From: Cyclospora cayetanensis | Lineage: Eukaryota; Apicomplexa; Conoidasida; Eucoccidiorida; Eimeriidae | DNA: 37,310 bases | Assembly (NCBI RefSeq): GCF_002999335.1 | Contig: NW_020312224.1 | Coordinates: 1-37,310 of the forward strand | Reading direction: 5' to 3' | Shown here: positions 1 through 11,478 of the stretch, in pieces | How positions within the stretch are numbered: the stretch's first letter is position 1 | Layout of the letters: each line of letters opens with the position of its first letter | Position numbers and translations under genes: made by a program | Notes under the pieces: model-generated | Told to the model about the DNA's origin: nothing | The model's database searches: none | The model's input: the letters and a program-made list of their open reading frames with translations, nothing else

Positions 1-3000
1 ACGCGGTTTTCTCGAGAAATCCAACGTCAAGAAACGCTAGCAATTATTGGCTTCTAAACCAGCTCGCATCGGCTCAGAGCTGACCGGTGGTGGGCCTTCA
101 ACTGCGGCTCCATCCTCTAGAGCGCCCCTCACTGCACCGTAGCCTGCACGGCATGCTTGTAGTTTCCTCTACATGCTTCTCTTCTTTGCCTTTTAGAACC
201 CTGCTTCCAGTTTGTCCATTACGCTGTTCATTGTTCTTTGGCTAAGTGCATACGTTTGCTGCTCCGGACAACAATGACACAGTTTCCTGCAATTGACGCA
301 GATGCGTCAGTAGGGGTAGTAAGGAGCTGCCTAGGAGCGTGGGTCTTTCGAACTTGCTTTCCTCGATTCTCGTAAAGTGGTCGCTAGCGCCACTAGACAA
401 CGTTCCAACATCTCCAGGTTCTGAATTCCGACTTCGGATTCCTTTTACGCGAATAATGCAGGTGCGCTCATGTGCCCCGAAGACCTCAAGCAGTGCATCA
501 TTTGCGGAAGGCCCCCTAGCTGGCCATTTAACCCTTGAGTCGCTGTTTAAGAATATTGGCACTATAGGCAGCACTTTGTGTAGACCCGATCGACAGCTAT
601 GCCAATGCAGTTATTCCCTTTCTTTGTGACTTTTGCGGGCCAAGCTACCACATGTCTCGATACAGGGGTCTACGGAGATATTCTAGTAGTAATGGTTTTT
701 AAATTATCCCAAAGCTTGCTGTTAAGCTGGGCCCGTGTAAACCGATGAGTGAGGAGTGTTATATCCTTAATTTGATAAGCCCTGCAGGCAGCCAAGTTAC
801 TCTACATGATGAAACCCTACGGGAAAGCACTTTTTTTCTTTATTCGACATGTTTGAGGGAGTACTAATTTTCATCATGTTGTGGGTACAAGCGAGGTATT
901 CTCCATCCAGCTAACGAAATTTTCCAGTTCTTTTCGGTGCCGGAGATATACCGGCATACTTTTATGGCCGACATGACCGAATCAGCGCATCCACGAACAT
1001 TCATCAGCTGTGAATTAAAGGCTTTATACTAGGAGTGGAGCTACTGCGCTTGCATAAACTTCCAAGCTGATCTCTGCCCCCCACCAGGCGTTCTGCCACC
1101 TTCCGCATGCATCTCCAGAATATTTCTTCTCCTACACTGTTGCCCAAGAAAATCGAAAGACAAATCCTAGTTTGTTGTCCTACTGGAGAACAGGCCTGCC
1201 ACGAGGGGATCGAAGGGGGAGACATTATGAGTTTCTCCTTGACATCCCATTATATCCATAGCCAATGGATTAAGGGAGAACATGTGCAGTCGATCCATGG
1301 AATGCGCCTAGCTGTAACGCTCCACCTACATCTTTAGGATAACACAAGTAACTCCCGTCTCAATACAAATTTAGTAGGTACAGACTCACTATTCTCCAAA
1401 AGAGCTTCCTCTAATCTCTCCCCGCGTCTCTCGATGAACACATGGGCTAGGCTACGCGTGACTGCACCCTCTGAGCACTCCGAGCGTCCAAGTATCCGGA
1501 AGGCTACACGTGAACACTTTTTACAACAGGCTAATTTTGGCTGAAATTAGTACAGAACAACTAGTATACCTACCTGTACAAATCACAGCGGAGGACTGTT
1601 ACGTGCAACCATCTAAACGATAAGCTACAATCAACCGCTTCTCGAGTACCAGTTACGTTTAATTACGAACAAGGAAATACTTGACTGCTTGGCCGTTCTG
1701 TTGACACAAGGTGCAGGGTAACACCAGCTGGAAGCTACGCGCACTGTTGAGCATGTGTGCGCAAGTTACCCATAGTATGTTACACACGTCTTGAACGTCT
1801 TAATGAATGTAGCTACGCGAAAAATGGCCCATCCCCGGAGCAATAAGTGTCAGGAGAAAGCTCCTTGGCAAAAACACAGGCACCTACGAAGGACGTATTG
1901 AGGCTCGAGTTGACAGTACTTCTACCAAGGCTTAGGTGAAGTGTTACAGTTGAGGCCATTGGCCACTTCAATTGCACTACAGCTATCGACTGCTCCTCAC
2001 CGACACCCTAGAGCATGCGGCCATGAGCCTTCCTGGAAAAAGCTCAGCAACGTGCCACTTATAATGACTCTCGAGCTAGGTGCCCCTGTGGGGGATGCCT
2101 TAATAGAAGGGTTGCACATGCCCGCTAAACGGGGTGCCGTCCTTTCTCTAAACGCGTTACAACCACTCATGCGATGAAACCTGCTTTGACGAGCCCAGCG
2201 CCACCAATTCAGGCCCATATCCATACTACTTGCGAGACGACAGATTTTGCTGTTAAAAGGAATGACCAAAGGAGAACTGCTAGCGAAGCCTAGCTACAGC
2301 GACGCATTAGAGCCTACACACCGCCTACCCGGAACCCATGCTACCATGCCCATCAAGACGGCATCAACCTAAAGAGTTCAGAATTTCCTAGGCTCGACCT
2401 GGATGCAAGAGTTGCCCTTGCAAGCTGGTCAAATGCGCGTTTTCTGTGCGACTACTCGAAACACTGTCGATCAGACGGAGAACAACTCCTAGTTGTTCGG
2501 GCAAACACTTCGGAGAGCCAGCAAAGCACCGGGAAACAGCACATATTGGAAACCTGTAGTTGCTCAGCTCGCCCATCTAGGAAAAATCGCATTAGGCATG
2601 CGGCCTTTCCTAAGCAGACCCAGCATGCTATCGATGTTTGATTTATGTACTACAAGACACGCGAAGAGGCAAAGATCCGTGCGAAGGCAATGCCAACTTT
2701 CAGCAGGGTTCGGGCAAGCACGTCTGCTACACTTTGCATAACCACGGAGAAGCTGAACTAAGGTTCCAAGAACGACACCCGGGACTCACTGACTGTTATA
2801 GAAGCGGCTGCAAACAATTTCCCCTCACTTATGCACAATGCAGCACCGTGGTACACAGGGTTACCCAAACACACTCCGCATTTGCTTAATATACACCGGA
2901 GTCTTCATCAAAACTATAGACAAGCTGTCACTGCAAACTGAGAGGTCGCCCGCAAACCGTTGAGACCCTATTCCTTGTGACACAGGCCAGCAGAAAGGCT

Positions 3001-3463
3001 CGGAATCACCCATGGTAGATTCCGGCGTGTGCAAATAGGCCCACAGAAAAGCGACTCTCGACAAAAAAACACGAACCACGCATTTCAAAGAACATTCAAG
3101 GGCCTCGGTAAAAGTAAGCTGCATCCCAAATGCATTCCCTTGCAAAGGCGTGTGCGTCAACCCAGAATACTTGAGACGCTTAGTCACTCTATAATGAACT
3201 GCGGCGCTGCCAGTTGGCTCAACAAGTATAGGCCACGGTGCCTAAAAAAGACTCGTGACACACAGGAAGATGTGCCATGGTAACAACCTTCATAGCGACA
3301 CTGCAGCCAACAAAGCTCAGCTACGAATTCAGTGCAGTCACACTCCGCAGAAATACCATTCAAAAAAACTCCAAGCCCACCACAGACAACGGGGTGCTAC
3401 ATCGCATTTTTCGCACATAGAAGTATACTTACACTTATATGCCTTCTCTTGGGGGTGAAATAA
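1..3463. other. No recognisable gene
   Basis: Both strands hold only short open frames of about 60-110 codons, many without an ATG and overlapping on opposite strands, as expected by chance at this base composition. I recognise no protein family, no convincing chain of exons with matching phases, no tRNA and no clear repeat. The right edge is the 3' side of the small membrane-protein gene that ends at 3464. Confidence 0.5.
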
Positions 3464-3910
3464 TCAAAGACGATCACTCTCCTCTCCATTTCCAGAATCA
3501 TCGTTGGTGGGATGGTCCACCTCGGTTTCTTCTGTGGATTCAGCAGCAGGTACAGGTGCAGGTGCAGGTGCTGGTGCAGGTGCTGGTGCGGCGTCAGGGG
3601 AATCGGGCGCTGGCGGCGGTTTCCGGAAGATTCCAGAATAGGTAAGTGCAGCAGCCACAGCAGCAAGAAGGAGTGCGAATCCAACGACTCCAGCAATCAA
3701 CTTCTGCCGTTTGCCACGTCGTGCTTCCAATCGGTTGTCAATGTACGCATTTTCGACGTCTTGAAGCAGCTGCTCTCCATCTGCGAGAGCCTCCAAAAGC
3801 ATTTCCGGTGCTGCGCCAGGAGCCGTCATATCCCCAGGCACAGCCTGAGAAGCTACCCCACCATACAAACACGCGAAGCAAAGCGGCAAAACGACGGAGA
3901 GGGTCCTCAT
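3464..3910 (-). CDS. Small secreted single-pass membrane protein with Pro-Ala tail
   Basis: Single-exon reading of 148 residues. I start at the ATG at 3910 because the frame further upstream is opened only by a GTG, and this ATG gives a clean signal peptide (MRTLSVVLPLCFACLYGGVA, likely cut near residue 23). A short acidic, helix-prone segment follows (about 35-62), then a basic stretch (RRGKRQK, 64-70), one strong transmembrane segment (about 71-94), and a cytosolic or lumenal tail with a Pro-Ala dipeptide run (about 98-122) ending in acidic/polar residues. I recognise no family by sequence. Signal peptide, short charged stalk, one membrane segment and low-complexity tail is the plan of several apicomplexan vacuole-membrane or dense-granule proteins and of Plasmodium ETRAMPs. 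That is a parallel in layout only. A further spliced exon downstream cannot be excluded. Confidence 0.6.
   Translation of the reverse strand: MRTLSVVLPLCFACLYGGVASQAVPGDMTAPGAAPEMLLEALADGEQLLQDVENAYIDNRLEARRGKRQKLIAGVVGFALLLAAVAAALTYSGIFRKPPPAPDSPDAAPAPAPAPAPAPVPAAESTEETEVDHPTNDDSGNGEESDRL
3549..3591. repeat. GGTGCW-type minisatellite coding for Pro-Ala dipeptides
   Basis: Short tandem units of ggtgca/ggtgct lie inside the small membrane-protein gene. Read on the minus strand they encode alternating Ala and Pro. The hexamer unit keeps the frame, so length changes would be tolerated. Confidence 0.75.
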
Positions 3911-6445
3911 TTTCTGTACAATCGGCCACACGGACGTCTGCGATACAGCTGGTTTTCGAAGAACACAAGAAAAGGATATTAACGCTTCTTTGGCTTAAAA
4001 GCAGCTCCAATAAACAATGCTACAGTTTGAAATGGGGTGAAGAAAAACGGATCTGAACCCCTGCTGCAAGCATCGATCACGATCTTGGTGCTGCACCCGG
4101 AGGGGCGCTGCAGGATCTGCCGTGTTCTGCCGCCCCTGCTGCCACTCCCTTGCTTTTCAGGACACGCAAGAGGCTCTAACAAAATGCCTTGACGCATCTT
4201 CATTTTTTTCTCCCCTAAATAGAAAGGACATTTATATTCTTACTTGGGACCTCCGTTATCTTTAAGGTTCTAAAATTGCTTAGTGCCTCTTCCTTTTTTC
4301 CCCGCCTCTCGCTGCACACAGTGTGGGGACGTTGGGCAGCCGCGACTAGCTTCTCGCGTCACGAGCTGCTCCCGCCCCGGATCAGAGATACATGGCATTT
4401 ATGATATTTCCTGCTTCGTTCGGTAGCAATGCTTTCACAAAAATAGACGAATGATGCAGCAAAATTGTGGAAACTGAAGTGCGTTAAGTTGCCGAGCAAG
4501 GACGGTTTGCCGCCAGTTGTCGCTACGAAGTGATGCGCAGGTGCCAGTCTGCAGTCTTTCCATCCCATCCCATGTTCGCCGCCTGAACGACGTATTTAGG
4601 GCACACAGAAGTGTTTTTGCTTTACTGCCATTCATGCCTCGCTGCATCACCCTCTCCTTCCTGCACCGCAGTCTTTCACACCGTCGTTTCGGCGGACCTA
4701 GCAGCTCAAAGCAGCTTTTTTATAAGCATCTAGTAAGATTAAAAGATTCAGTCAAGCAGTTACTCTGCATTTTTGTCTAGCCTAATTGCAGTTGAGCAGA
4801 GTTCCCTGCATGTAAATGGTGCATTTACCCTTGAGATTACGACATGTGGCTGTAGCAACATTAAGATACACTAATGCAGTTCCTACTGCACTTGTCATAT
4901 TTAAATTTTTTAAAGCGAACTCCTTCATCTGGCCATTTGCATATCTTAGTGCTGCAGAGTAGAGTTAGTTCGATACAAGAAGATGCAGCACTGTGCACGT
5001 GCAGTAGATGCAATGTGCAACTGACTGCGAACACTCAGAGTGCATAGAAGATGTAGCCACGCACACTGCAGCTATCCCTCTCCATCATACCGGAGCACTT
5101 TGAAGAGGTGCACAGGGGGAGCTCTTCTGGAGGAACACTCAGCTGGATTGAAAGGCTCCATCTCCAATCTCTGTGGGGATGCACTCAACTCCAGACCCAA
5201 CACAAACTTGCTTCGAAGCAAGCCAGTGGTTTTTAAGAGATCTGTTTTCTTCCCTTGCGCGCGCCTCAAAGTTTCAGACATTGCCGCAGAATGAGAGGTC
5301 GTACGCGCGTAGCTACACGTTATAAGCATCGGAAGAATTCGCATCCAGCTGCACACGGCATCTGAAGCACATGCACACAATGCTGCGTCTTCTGGTATCG
5401 AGCGGATATTACTCTGCAACAATAAGATGTGCTAATGGACAAACCAGCTAGCCAACCCTTTACAGTTTTTTAGACTATAACGAGTGCACTAGAAAGTGCT
5501 GAAGCGCAATGTGTTACTTTGCATTATGGTGGTATGGGTCTGAAGCTAGTGCCTCCGTACGAAGACCTTGAAAGCAGTGTCACATTTTTCACACTGCCAC
5601 GTAGGTCTCATCCCGTCTTTGCTCATCTACAACGTTTTGCATTGATACTATGTGCACCTGGAGACTTCATGATAGCAAGTTAACTCGCTTGGTCGAGTAA
5701 ACGTCGACTACTTGTTCATCCGTTTACAAATCATGACAACACGGCACTACCGACTCAGGAAGGCGATTCCGCATGTAGTTCGCGCATCTTTCCCCTGAGA
5801 AACTTGACGGGGAAAAGCTGCGTGCGTGCCGAAGCAGAGTCTTCCTCGGTGGAAATACAGGACTTCAACCATTGTGCTGCCCAACAGAGTACCATATTAC
5901 GCTGGTGGTTCGCAAGTGCCAAAACTCTTCGCCTTACGGCTAGACACACCAGATAACAGCTGCCCGTAGAAGCAGGACATGAGCATAAATACAGGTGACA
6001 AAATAATGTGTAAAATGTTTCCGGCTCTCGTCCCTATATCTCTTTGAATGCGCAGAAAAACAAAGAACCACTTGAAATACTCACAGAACCCACACAACAA
6101 AAGTGGAAATAGGCGCCGAAGGCCTTCCTGACCACGCATGAACTGGGAGACGATTGTACCTGATTGGGAGCATTAACATCAAAGTTGCACTTTCCCAGAG
6201 ACGCACATTATTCACTCCTATTTGTGCGAAGAAGCACTGTATACAAAGTCTTTACAGCAACGAATTCGAACATTAGTTTGTAGCTGGCCCTCCCAGAGGC
6301 AAATTTCTTTGCTTTTGAGACTTTAACCCGCGCTCCCAGTATGAAGTGAGTGGGGCCAAACGCCTTTAGAACCTGAGCGTGCTGCTCTTACGCATTAAGC
6401 AGAGTGAATACATCAAGCGATGAAACCGCTGGCGTCTCGGTAAAC
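3911..6445. other. Intergenic, no recognisable gene
   Basis: This lies between the start of the small membrane-protein gene (-) and the stop of the M20D gene (-). The left part should hold the membrane-protein promoter. Open frames reach only about 115 codons, and the longest (minus, 5072-5422) opens with TTG, so I do not call it. Two short sequences here recur elsewhere in the window: 5002-5019 (inverted copy at 23932-23949) and 5368-5402 (degenerate copy at 12188-12222). Confidence 0.45.
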
Positions 6446-9400
6446 TTATAGGTCATCATAAAGTTTATCCTGGGGTTCTTCTTGCTGCTGCTGGCTTGGC
6501 TGTTGCAACAAGTGCTCAATGGCTGTTGCTGCGAATTGAGCCTCAACAGCTGCTCCGACCTCCAGTGCTTCCTCATCGATGGCAAACTCCTGGTGGTGCA
6601 GCCCAAAGGAAGTTGGCACATGGCCCTTCCGTTGCGCTCCGCTCCTATGAAGCACACAGTGGCGCACCTCGGGCTCACATCGGACCATGCGGGGGTCATG
6701 TTTGTGAACCTCTGTAATTCCGAACTCTTGAGAACCCTTACACCCCAAAGTTGCGCGGCATCCCTCTATTTTGAGCTCTCAGGGATACTTGCAATGCGCG
6801 TGAGACGCAATTCAGAAGGGAAACAGGAAAAGAGCGGTCGAGCGTACAGATAAACGCTACATGACACACGGAGGCAGAGTCAGTTCACGAAGCGCAGGTA
6901 ATACGGCATACGAAGAACATGGTGAGACACAGCAGCCAACAAGCACGAGATCCCCATGCAGCACAATAGCATTCGAGGGAGCAGTAGGCAAGTGCAAAGC
7001 GCCACGTACGGAGGAGGCTCTTCCTGCAGCATAAGATCCCACATAGCCACGCTACGGATAAGGCGCACAGGGGTCAGCGAGCAACCAGCGCAAAAAGTAA
7101 ACTCACCCAATACCGATGAATGCGAACACCCCAGGTACCCGATCCAAAACAAATGCAAAGTCCTCGCCACCATAGATCGGGGGCATCGTCTCTACCGGGC
7201 GACCTCCAGTGACAGCACCGACTGCCTGTTTGATGTCACAACACAGCAGAGCGCAGTGTAGCATACGGAGCTCGATCCCACACAAACAGCGACACTGGAA
7301 TAAAACCCCGGCAGAAACACTTCTCCCGTGACGGTGGGGCGCAGCAGCAGCTAGCATGCATCGGAAAAGCGTCACCAGCTTGGATAACGCGGGCATCAGA
7401 ATATGTACTTCCCCATTGGCTACACCATCTTGAACAGATCAGACACCCCTCCCCCCATTGTACAGACAGACTTTGTTAAGGACCCCGAGTGCGCCAGCGT
7501 GCACATGAAGCGCTGGGGTGTTGGTGAGAAGGCGGCGAACTCTCAGGCGGCAGCGGAAGGCCTCGGCCGTACGCTGCACGACCTGCCGCAAACGCAGCTT
7601 CAATTCCTGTAGCTTCTCGTTGGTAAAGGCCCTAAGGGTGCCTTTGAGGCTGCACTCCGATGGGATGATATTGAAGGCACTGCCGGCCTGAGCTCGGCAT
7701 AAGAACACAGCAATAGGGGAGAAGCCTCAAAGCCAAGTGATGCAATCGCAGTTGCCTTGACGCCTTAGGCCCCCTCTCGACGGCGAAGGGCAGCCTCTGC
7801 CTGCCTGCTGCCCGGCCCAGCTGCCTCGCCCACGGGGTCTCGAATGCACATTCAACGGAGAGAGGAAGGTACGGAGGGACTAGATAAGAGGCGACAGGCG
7901 CAGGCAGGCTGATAAACACGGCAAGGTAAGGAGGAAAAGATAGCCTCGAACCTGAATTTGTGTGACAGAGATGAAGCCCGAAGACACAGCGGCGAAGTCG
8001 TTTTCTCTCGCGACTATAGCATACACGTTCTGCACAGCTGCAGTGCATGCAGCAATGGGGTCTCGCGTCTGAGCAGGCATTGCGCCGTGGCCACCGCTCC
8101 CAACGATTTCAAAGTGGAAACTGCAGAGGCGCACGCACCTGACCCCCGGAAACTCCAAGGTCAAGGTCGCAGGTCAAACATGCCAAACCGAATGCAGGCG
8201 CATGCAGTGGGGGCAGGAGAGAAGCAGTGGACAGCAGCAACTAGTTCACGCAGCGAGGCAGGCATACAACATGGGCACCAGCACCTTAAAGCGGTCACAA
8301 TGACTGGCTCCGACGCACAGCCAAAAAGCAGCAAAAGATCAGAAGAAAGTGGACAGAGACGCCCCTAAATCAGCAACACAGTGTCCGATACGTCGGAACC
8401 CAAATATCCTGCACCTCGCAGTCGCAGCCATAAGGGGTCCTTCTCTGGATGCAATTACGCCAGTCGGGAGCTCCGGGAAGACATGCATGCCCATGGCCAT
8501 GAGAGGTGACGGTAGCATATCCAAAAGGCCCTCTTCCAGCATCATTTGCGCCCCTTGTCCGCCCTCTTCTGCAGGCTGAAACACCAGCTTCACTGTCCCC
8601 TACACGGAAGCACACAACTCCACAGGCTTCACCTGGTGACTGGGGTGGACAGGCATCAAGGCCGCTACAAGGAGTGCATGTGTGTATCTTTGTATGTGTA
8701 AGAGCGTGCGTGCGTGGTTCTATCCAGATATGAACAAGGAAAGCAGCCGCAACATCGGCGGCAGACCTTGAGAGAAGCTTCGTTCTTTTTCAGGATGGCA
8801 GCGGCCATTAGGAGCATCGTTGTATGTGCATCGTGGCCGCATGCATGCATCTTCCCATCTAATTCGGACTTGAAAGCAACAGCGGCCTGAAGCACCAATA
8901 GCAGCTGTCGAAGGTGTGAAAATACACCGGCCACCGGCAGTCATATGGCAGTATCCCAGGCTCAGCAAAGCACTCTGCAGTACTACTAAAAGCATACATA
9001 TACATACTGTATATTCAGGAGCAGCAGCATACGTAGCAGTACCTGTTCATGGATAGGAAGCGCGTCCATGTCTGCTCGCAGCAAAACACATGGGCTCTTG
9101 CCAGTTCCAATCTCCGCAACCACCCCTGTGCCCGGGATGCCTGCTGCCTGCTGCTGCATTTGATGCAACTCTTCTGTATCTCCTTTCTCAGTTGATGCCT
9201 CCAAGAGCGACTCGTCCACCAGAGAAGCGCGGCGGTCTCGGCCCCAGCCCGCTGAGTGCTTTATGCCCAGATCCTGCAGCAAAAGCACCGCCTCAGACGC
9301 AAAAACAAGAGCGCGTGGATCAGCAGCCGCGTTGCTGCTTCAGTGACCAACTAAAAGGCCGCTTCTGCTACTCGGGATGTACTTTGGAAGAAACCTTACT

Positions 9401-9681
9401 GTGAGCACTCTCTGCACCAACGCAGAGGTACGGTGTTCTTCATACATTAGTTCCGGAAACCTGTGAAGCTGCCGCCGTATCTCTACACCCCACTGCTGCA
9501 ACGCAGCGGCTTGCTGTCGCAGGCAGCTGGGATCTAAGGGGATTTCGCATGGCGGCAGGTCCGGGGGGCTGATAACGGGTGCTGGCGGCGGTGTCCCTGT
9601 TGATGCAGCTGCTCCGCATACGGTAGCTGTTGCCAAGGTGTACAGGCACACAATAGTAGAAGGATGTGCCAGAAGCGGCAT
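6446..9681 (-). CDS. Secreted M20D-family amidohydrolase (IAA-amino-acid/hippurate hydrolase type)
   Basis: Eight exons, in order: 9681-9400, 9273-9043, 8886-8767, 8599-8415, 8120-7952, 7687-7472, 7225-7107, 6644-6446. All introns are GT-AG, all phases match, and the product is 506 residues. I start at the ATG at 9681 because the longer frame opens with TTG. A hydrophobic signal peptide (about 1-25) and a Pro-rich linker come first. The M20D landmarks follow in order: [13 protein letters not shown] (exon 2), [15 protein letters not shown] (C187, H189), FQPAEEGG (E222/E223), MGMH (H250), the GSGGHGAMP lid region (exon 5), YGGEDFAF and [10 protein letters not shown] (exon 7), and GLHHQEF (H457). 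These supply the full set of di-metal ligands known for the family. The family cleaves amide bonds of N-acyl or conjugated amino acids; the substrate here is unknown. A Gln-rich C-terminal tail is extra. The signal peptide suggests entry into the secretory pathway. Confidence 0.93.
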
Positions 9682-10452
9682 CGTCTCTCGGCTCAGGTCT
9701 TGCTGTATTATTGTGACTTGCAATTATATCTATGGTGCTGGTACCGTTCCTGCCACGGTGTACAACACGCTACGGTCCTCCAATTTGGAGCTGCTCATGT
9801 GGCATGGTCTGGTTATGTCGCTACGGTGCCGACTCAAAGCTCAGAAAGAAACCTTCTGCTGCTTTCTCACAAAAAGCGCAAACAGGCCTCATTCCCGTGT
9901 GCACACACAACAAGTGAGCAGCAACAAACTTCACGTACTGCGCTTGCAGCCCTAGCAAACACAGCAGCAGAGGCCGCCACAGTGACAGGAAAAAAGGTCC
10001 AACAGTCAGCATGTAGGTTTGCGCCTGGTTAGAACTACTTGTTATCGAATGTTAGAAATAAGCGGGGCGTGCGGCTATTGGCACACCCCCTGGCTTTTAA
10101 CCCTTGGCCGCCAGCAGCGTTGCAACAGCGTCAGCACGGAGAAGCCGCAGTAACCCTATGATCACAGCGATACAAGTATTCCTGTAAGGAATATCGTTGT
10201 TCTTTGTGAACTTTCTTGTGGATCTTTGTTAATTACTACTTTTCATGTGGGACTGAACGCCACACTTGCGACAGCGGTAGAAGCCGGAGGCCACGAGGCG
10301 CATGGGCTGCGGTTCTTGTAGTTATTACCCCTTCAGTGGTACCTAGTTGTCCTTTTCAGTACTTAGCACGCATCAAAGCAGTTCACCTAAGAGAGTAGGA
10401 GCAGCAGCAATAGTAGAAGCAGCTGCTGCATCTTCAAGGAACTGGCGCTTCC
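9682..10452. other. Divergent intergenic region (probable promoters)
   Basis: 771 bases separate the M20D start (-) from the start of the 341-residue gene (+), so promoters and 5' untranslated regions of both probably lie here. The last 60 bases before 10453 are rich in agcagc repeats. I could not identify a specific promoter element. Confidence 0.4.
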
Positions 10453-11478
10453 ATGGATATTATGAGCCAGGGATGCTCCGTTCTCGAGGGTAAAGTTGCT
10501 GTAGCCATGAAACCGGACATCGCTGCTAACAGCTCTGTCAGCAGCAGCCCGCAGCTGAGACCGGAGGGCAGCAGCACCAGCCCCTCCTGTCCCTCAGAGT
10601 CACTACCTTCAAAGGCACCCCCCTCAGCACATACAGGATCATCGGGGAGACGCTGGAAACACCTGCTCCGCGTAGTGGGTAAGGGGGGACAGAGCAGTGC
10701 GCAGCAGCAGCAGCAGCACGGCGATGGCTTGGCTTCGGCGATTGCATGTAGTGCAGCCGAACTGAAGCAGCGGCTTCTGCGACATCAGAGAAAGGGTGAC
10801 AACGCCCCTGAAGCTGGGAGGAGAGTATTAGGAGCAGTTTCAGAGGAACTTAGACAGGATGAGATTAATGTTGATCCCGTTCGTGCCTCATTACCGGCAG
10901 GATCAGCCTTGGCTAAAAGGAGCAACCCTGAGGAAGGTCTTCTTTGTGCACGCAGCGTACGGTTTGGCCCTGCAGAGGTCAGAGAGTTTTCTCCTTATGG
11001 GAGCTTGATTAGTCCAAGAAGAGCAGATACAGACCTGGGCTGGGTAGGCGGTGGCGTAGGAAGAGAGTCATCCCTAGAAGACCCCTTGGAGGCCCCCGGG
11101 AGCGACCTTTGCCTCGGCTTTGCTTCTGGGGAGCTTTCGCACCCCCACAGGGGTCTTTTCTCTTCGTCTGCAGAAGAAGACGTTGATGGAGTTCCACGAT
11201 TCTTACGAAGGGATGTTGCTGCTGCACTGGCTGCAACAGCAGCAACGGACGGAGGAGAAGCGACTGCCGGGAACGGCGGTGTCACCGCACTTCCCGCTGG
11301 CCTGACTTTGGACCAGGCTATCACTTTCGGCCACGGCAAATTTGCTTCACGTTCCCTCTCGAGCCCCAGGAACAGTGGAAGCGGCGCTCAGGCGATGCAA
11401 GACTTTTTAAAAGCCACCGACAGCGACCCGGGGGCTGCAAAGGCAGCAGAAGAAGTTGTCACGGGATGGTGTGCGTGA
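10453..11478 (+). CDS. Unrecognised Ser/Ala/Gly-rich 341-residue protein
   Basis: This is the longest uninterrupted frame on the plus strand after the CS-domain frame. The ATG at 10453 sits in a good eukaryotic context (cttccATGG). The protein is Ser/Pro-rich at the start (about 25-65), has a basic patch (GRRWKHLLRVVGKGG, about 65-79), a Gln run from (CAG)5, and a charged middle. An ordered-looking patch, SVRFGPAEVREFSPYGSL (about 168-185), includes an RVxF-like sequence. An Ala/Gly-rich stretch and a C-terminal segment (LTLDQAITFGHGKFASRSLS) follow. No signal peptide or membrane segment is visible. A good donor (GTGAGA at 11475) just before the stop means the gene may continue into another exon that I could not find. 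No function is assigned. Confidence 0.65.
   Translation: MDIMSQGCSVLEGKVAVAMKPDIAANSSVSSSPQLRPEGSSTSPSCPSESLPSKAPPSAHTGSSGRRWKHLLRVVGKGGQSSAQQQQQHGDGLASAIACSAAELKQRLLRHQRKGDNAPEAGRRVLGAVSEELRQDEINVDPVRASLPAGSALAKRSNPEEGLLCARSVRFGPAEVREFSPYGSLISPRRADTDLGWVGGGVGRESSLEDPLEAPGSDLCLGFASGELSHPHRGLFSSSAEEDVDGVPRFLRRDVAAALAATAATDGGEATAGNGGVTALPAGLTLDQAITFGHGKFASRSLSSPRNSGSGAQAMQDFLKATDSDPGAAKAAEEVVTGWCA
10702..10716 (+). repeat. (CAG)5 trinucleotide run encoding poly-Gln
   Basis: Five perfect CAG units in frame in the 341-residue gene. CAG-type repeats inside coding sequence are a known habit of Eimeria genomes; here the run is short. Confidence 0.8.

Noticed and set aside
9682..9723. Longer M20D start at 9723
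   Set aside because: The codon is TTG. The ATG at 9681 directly precedes a good signal peptide.
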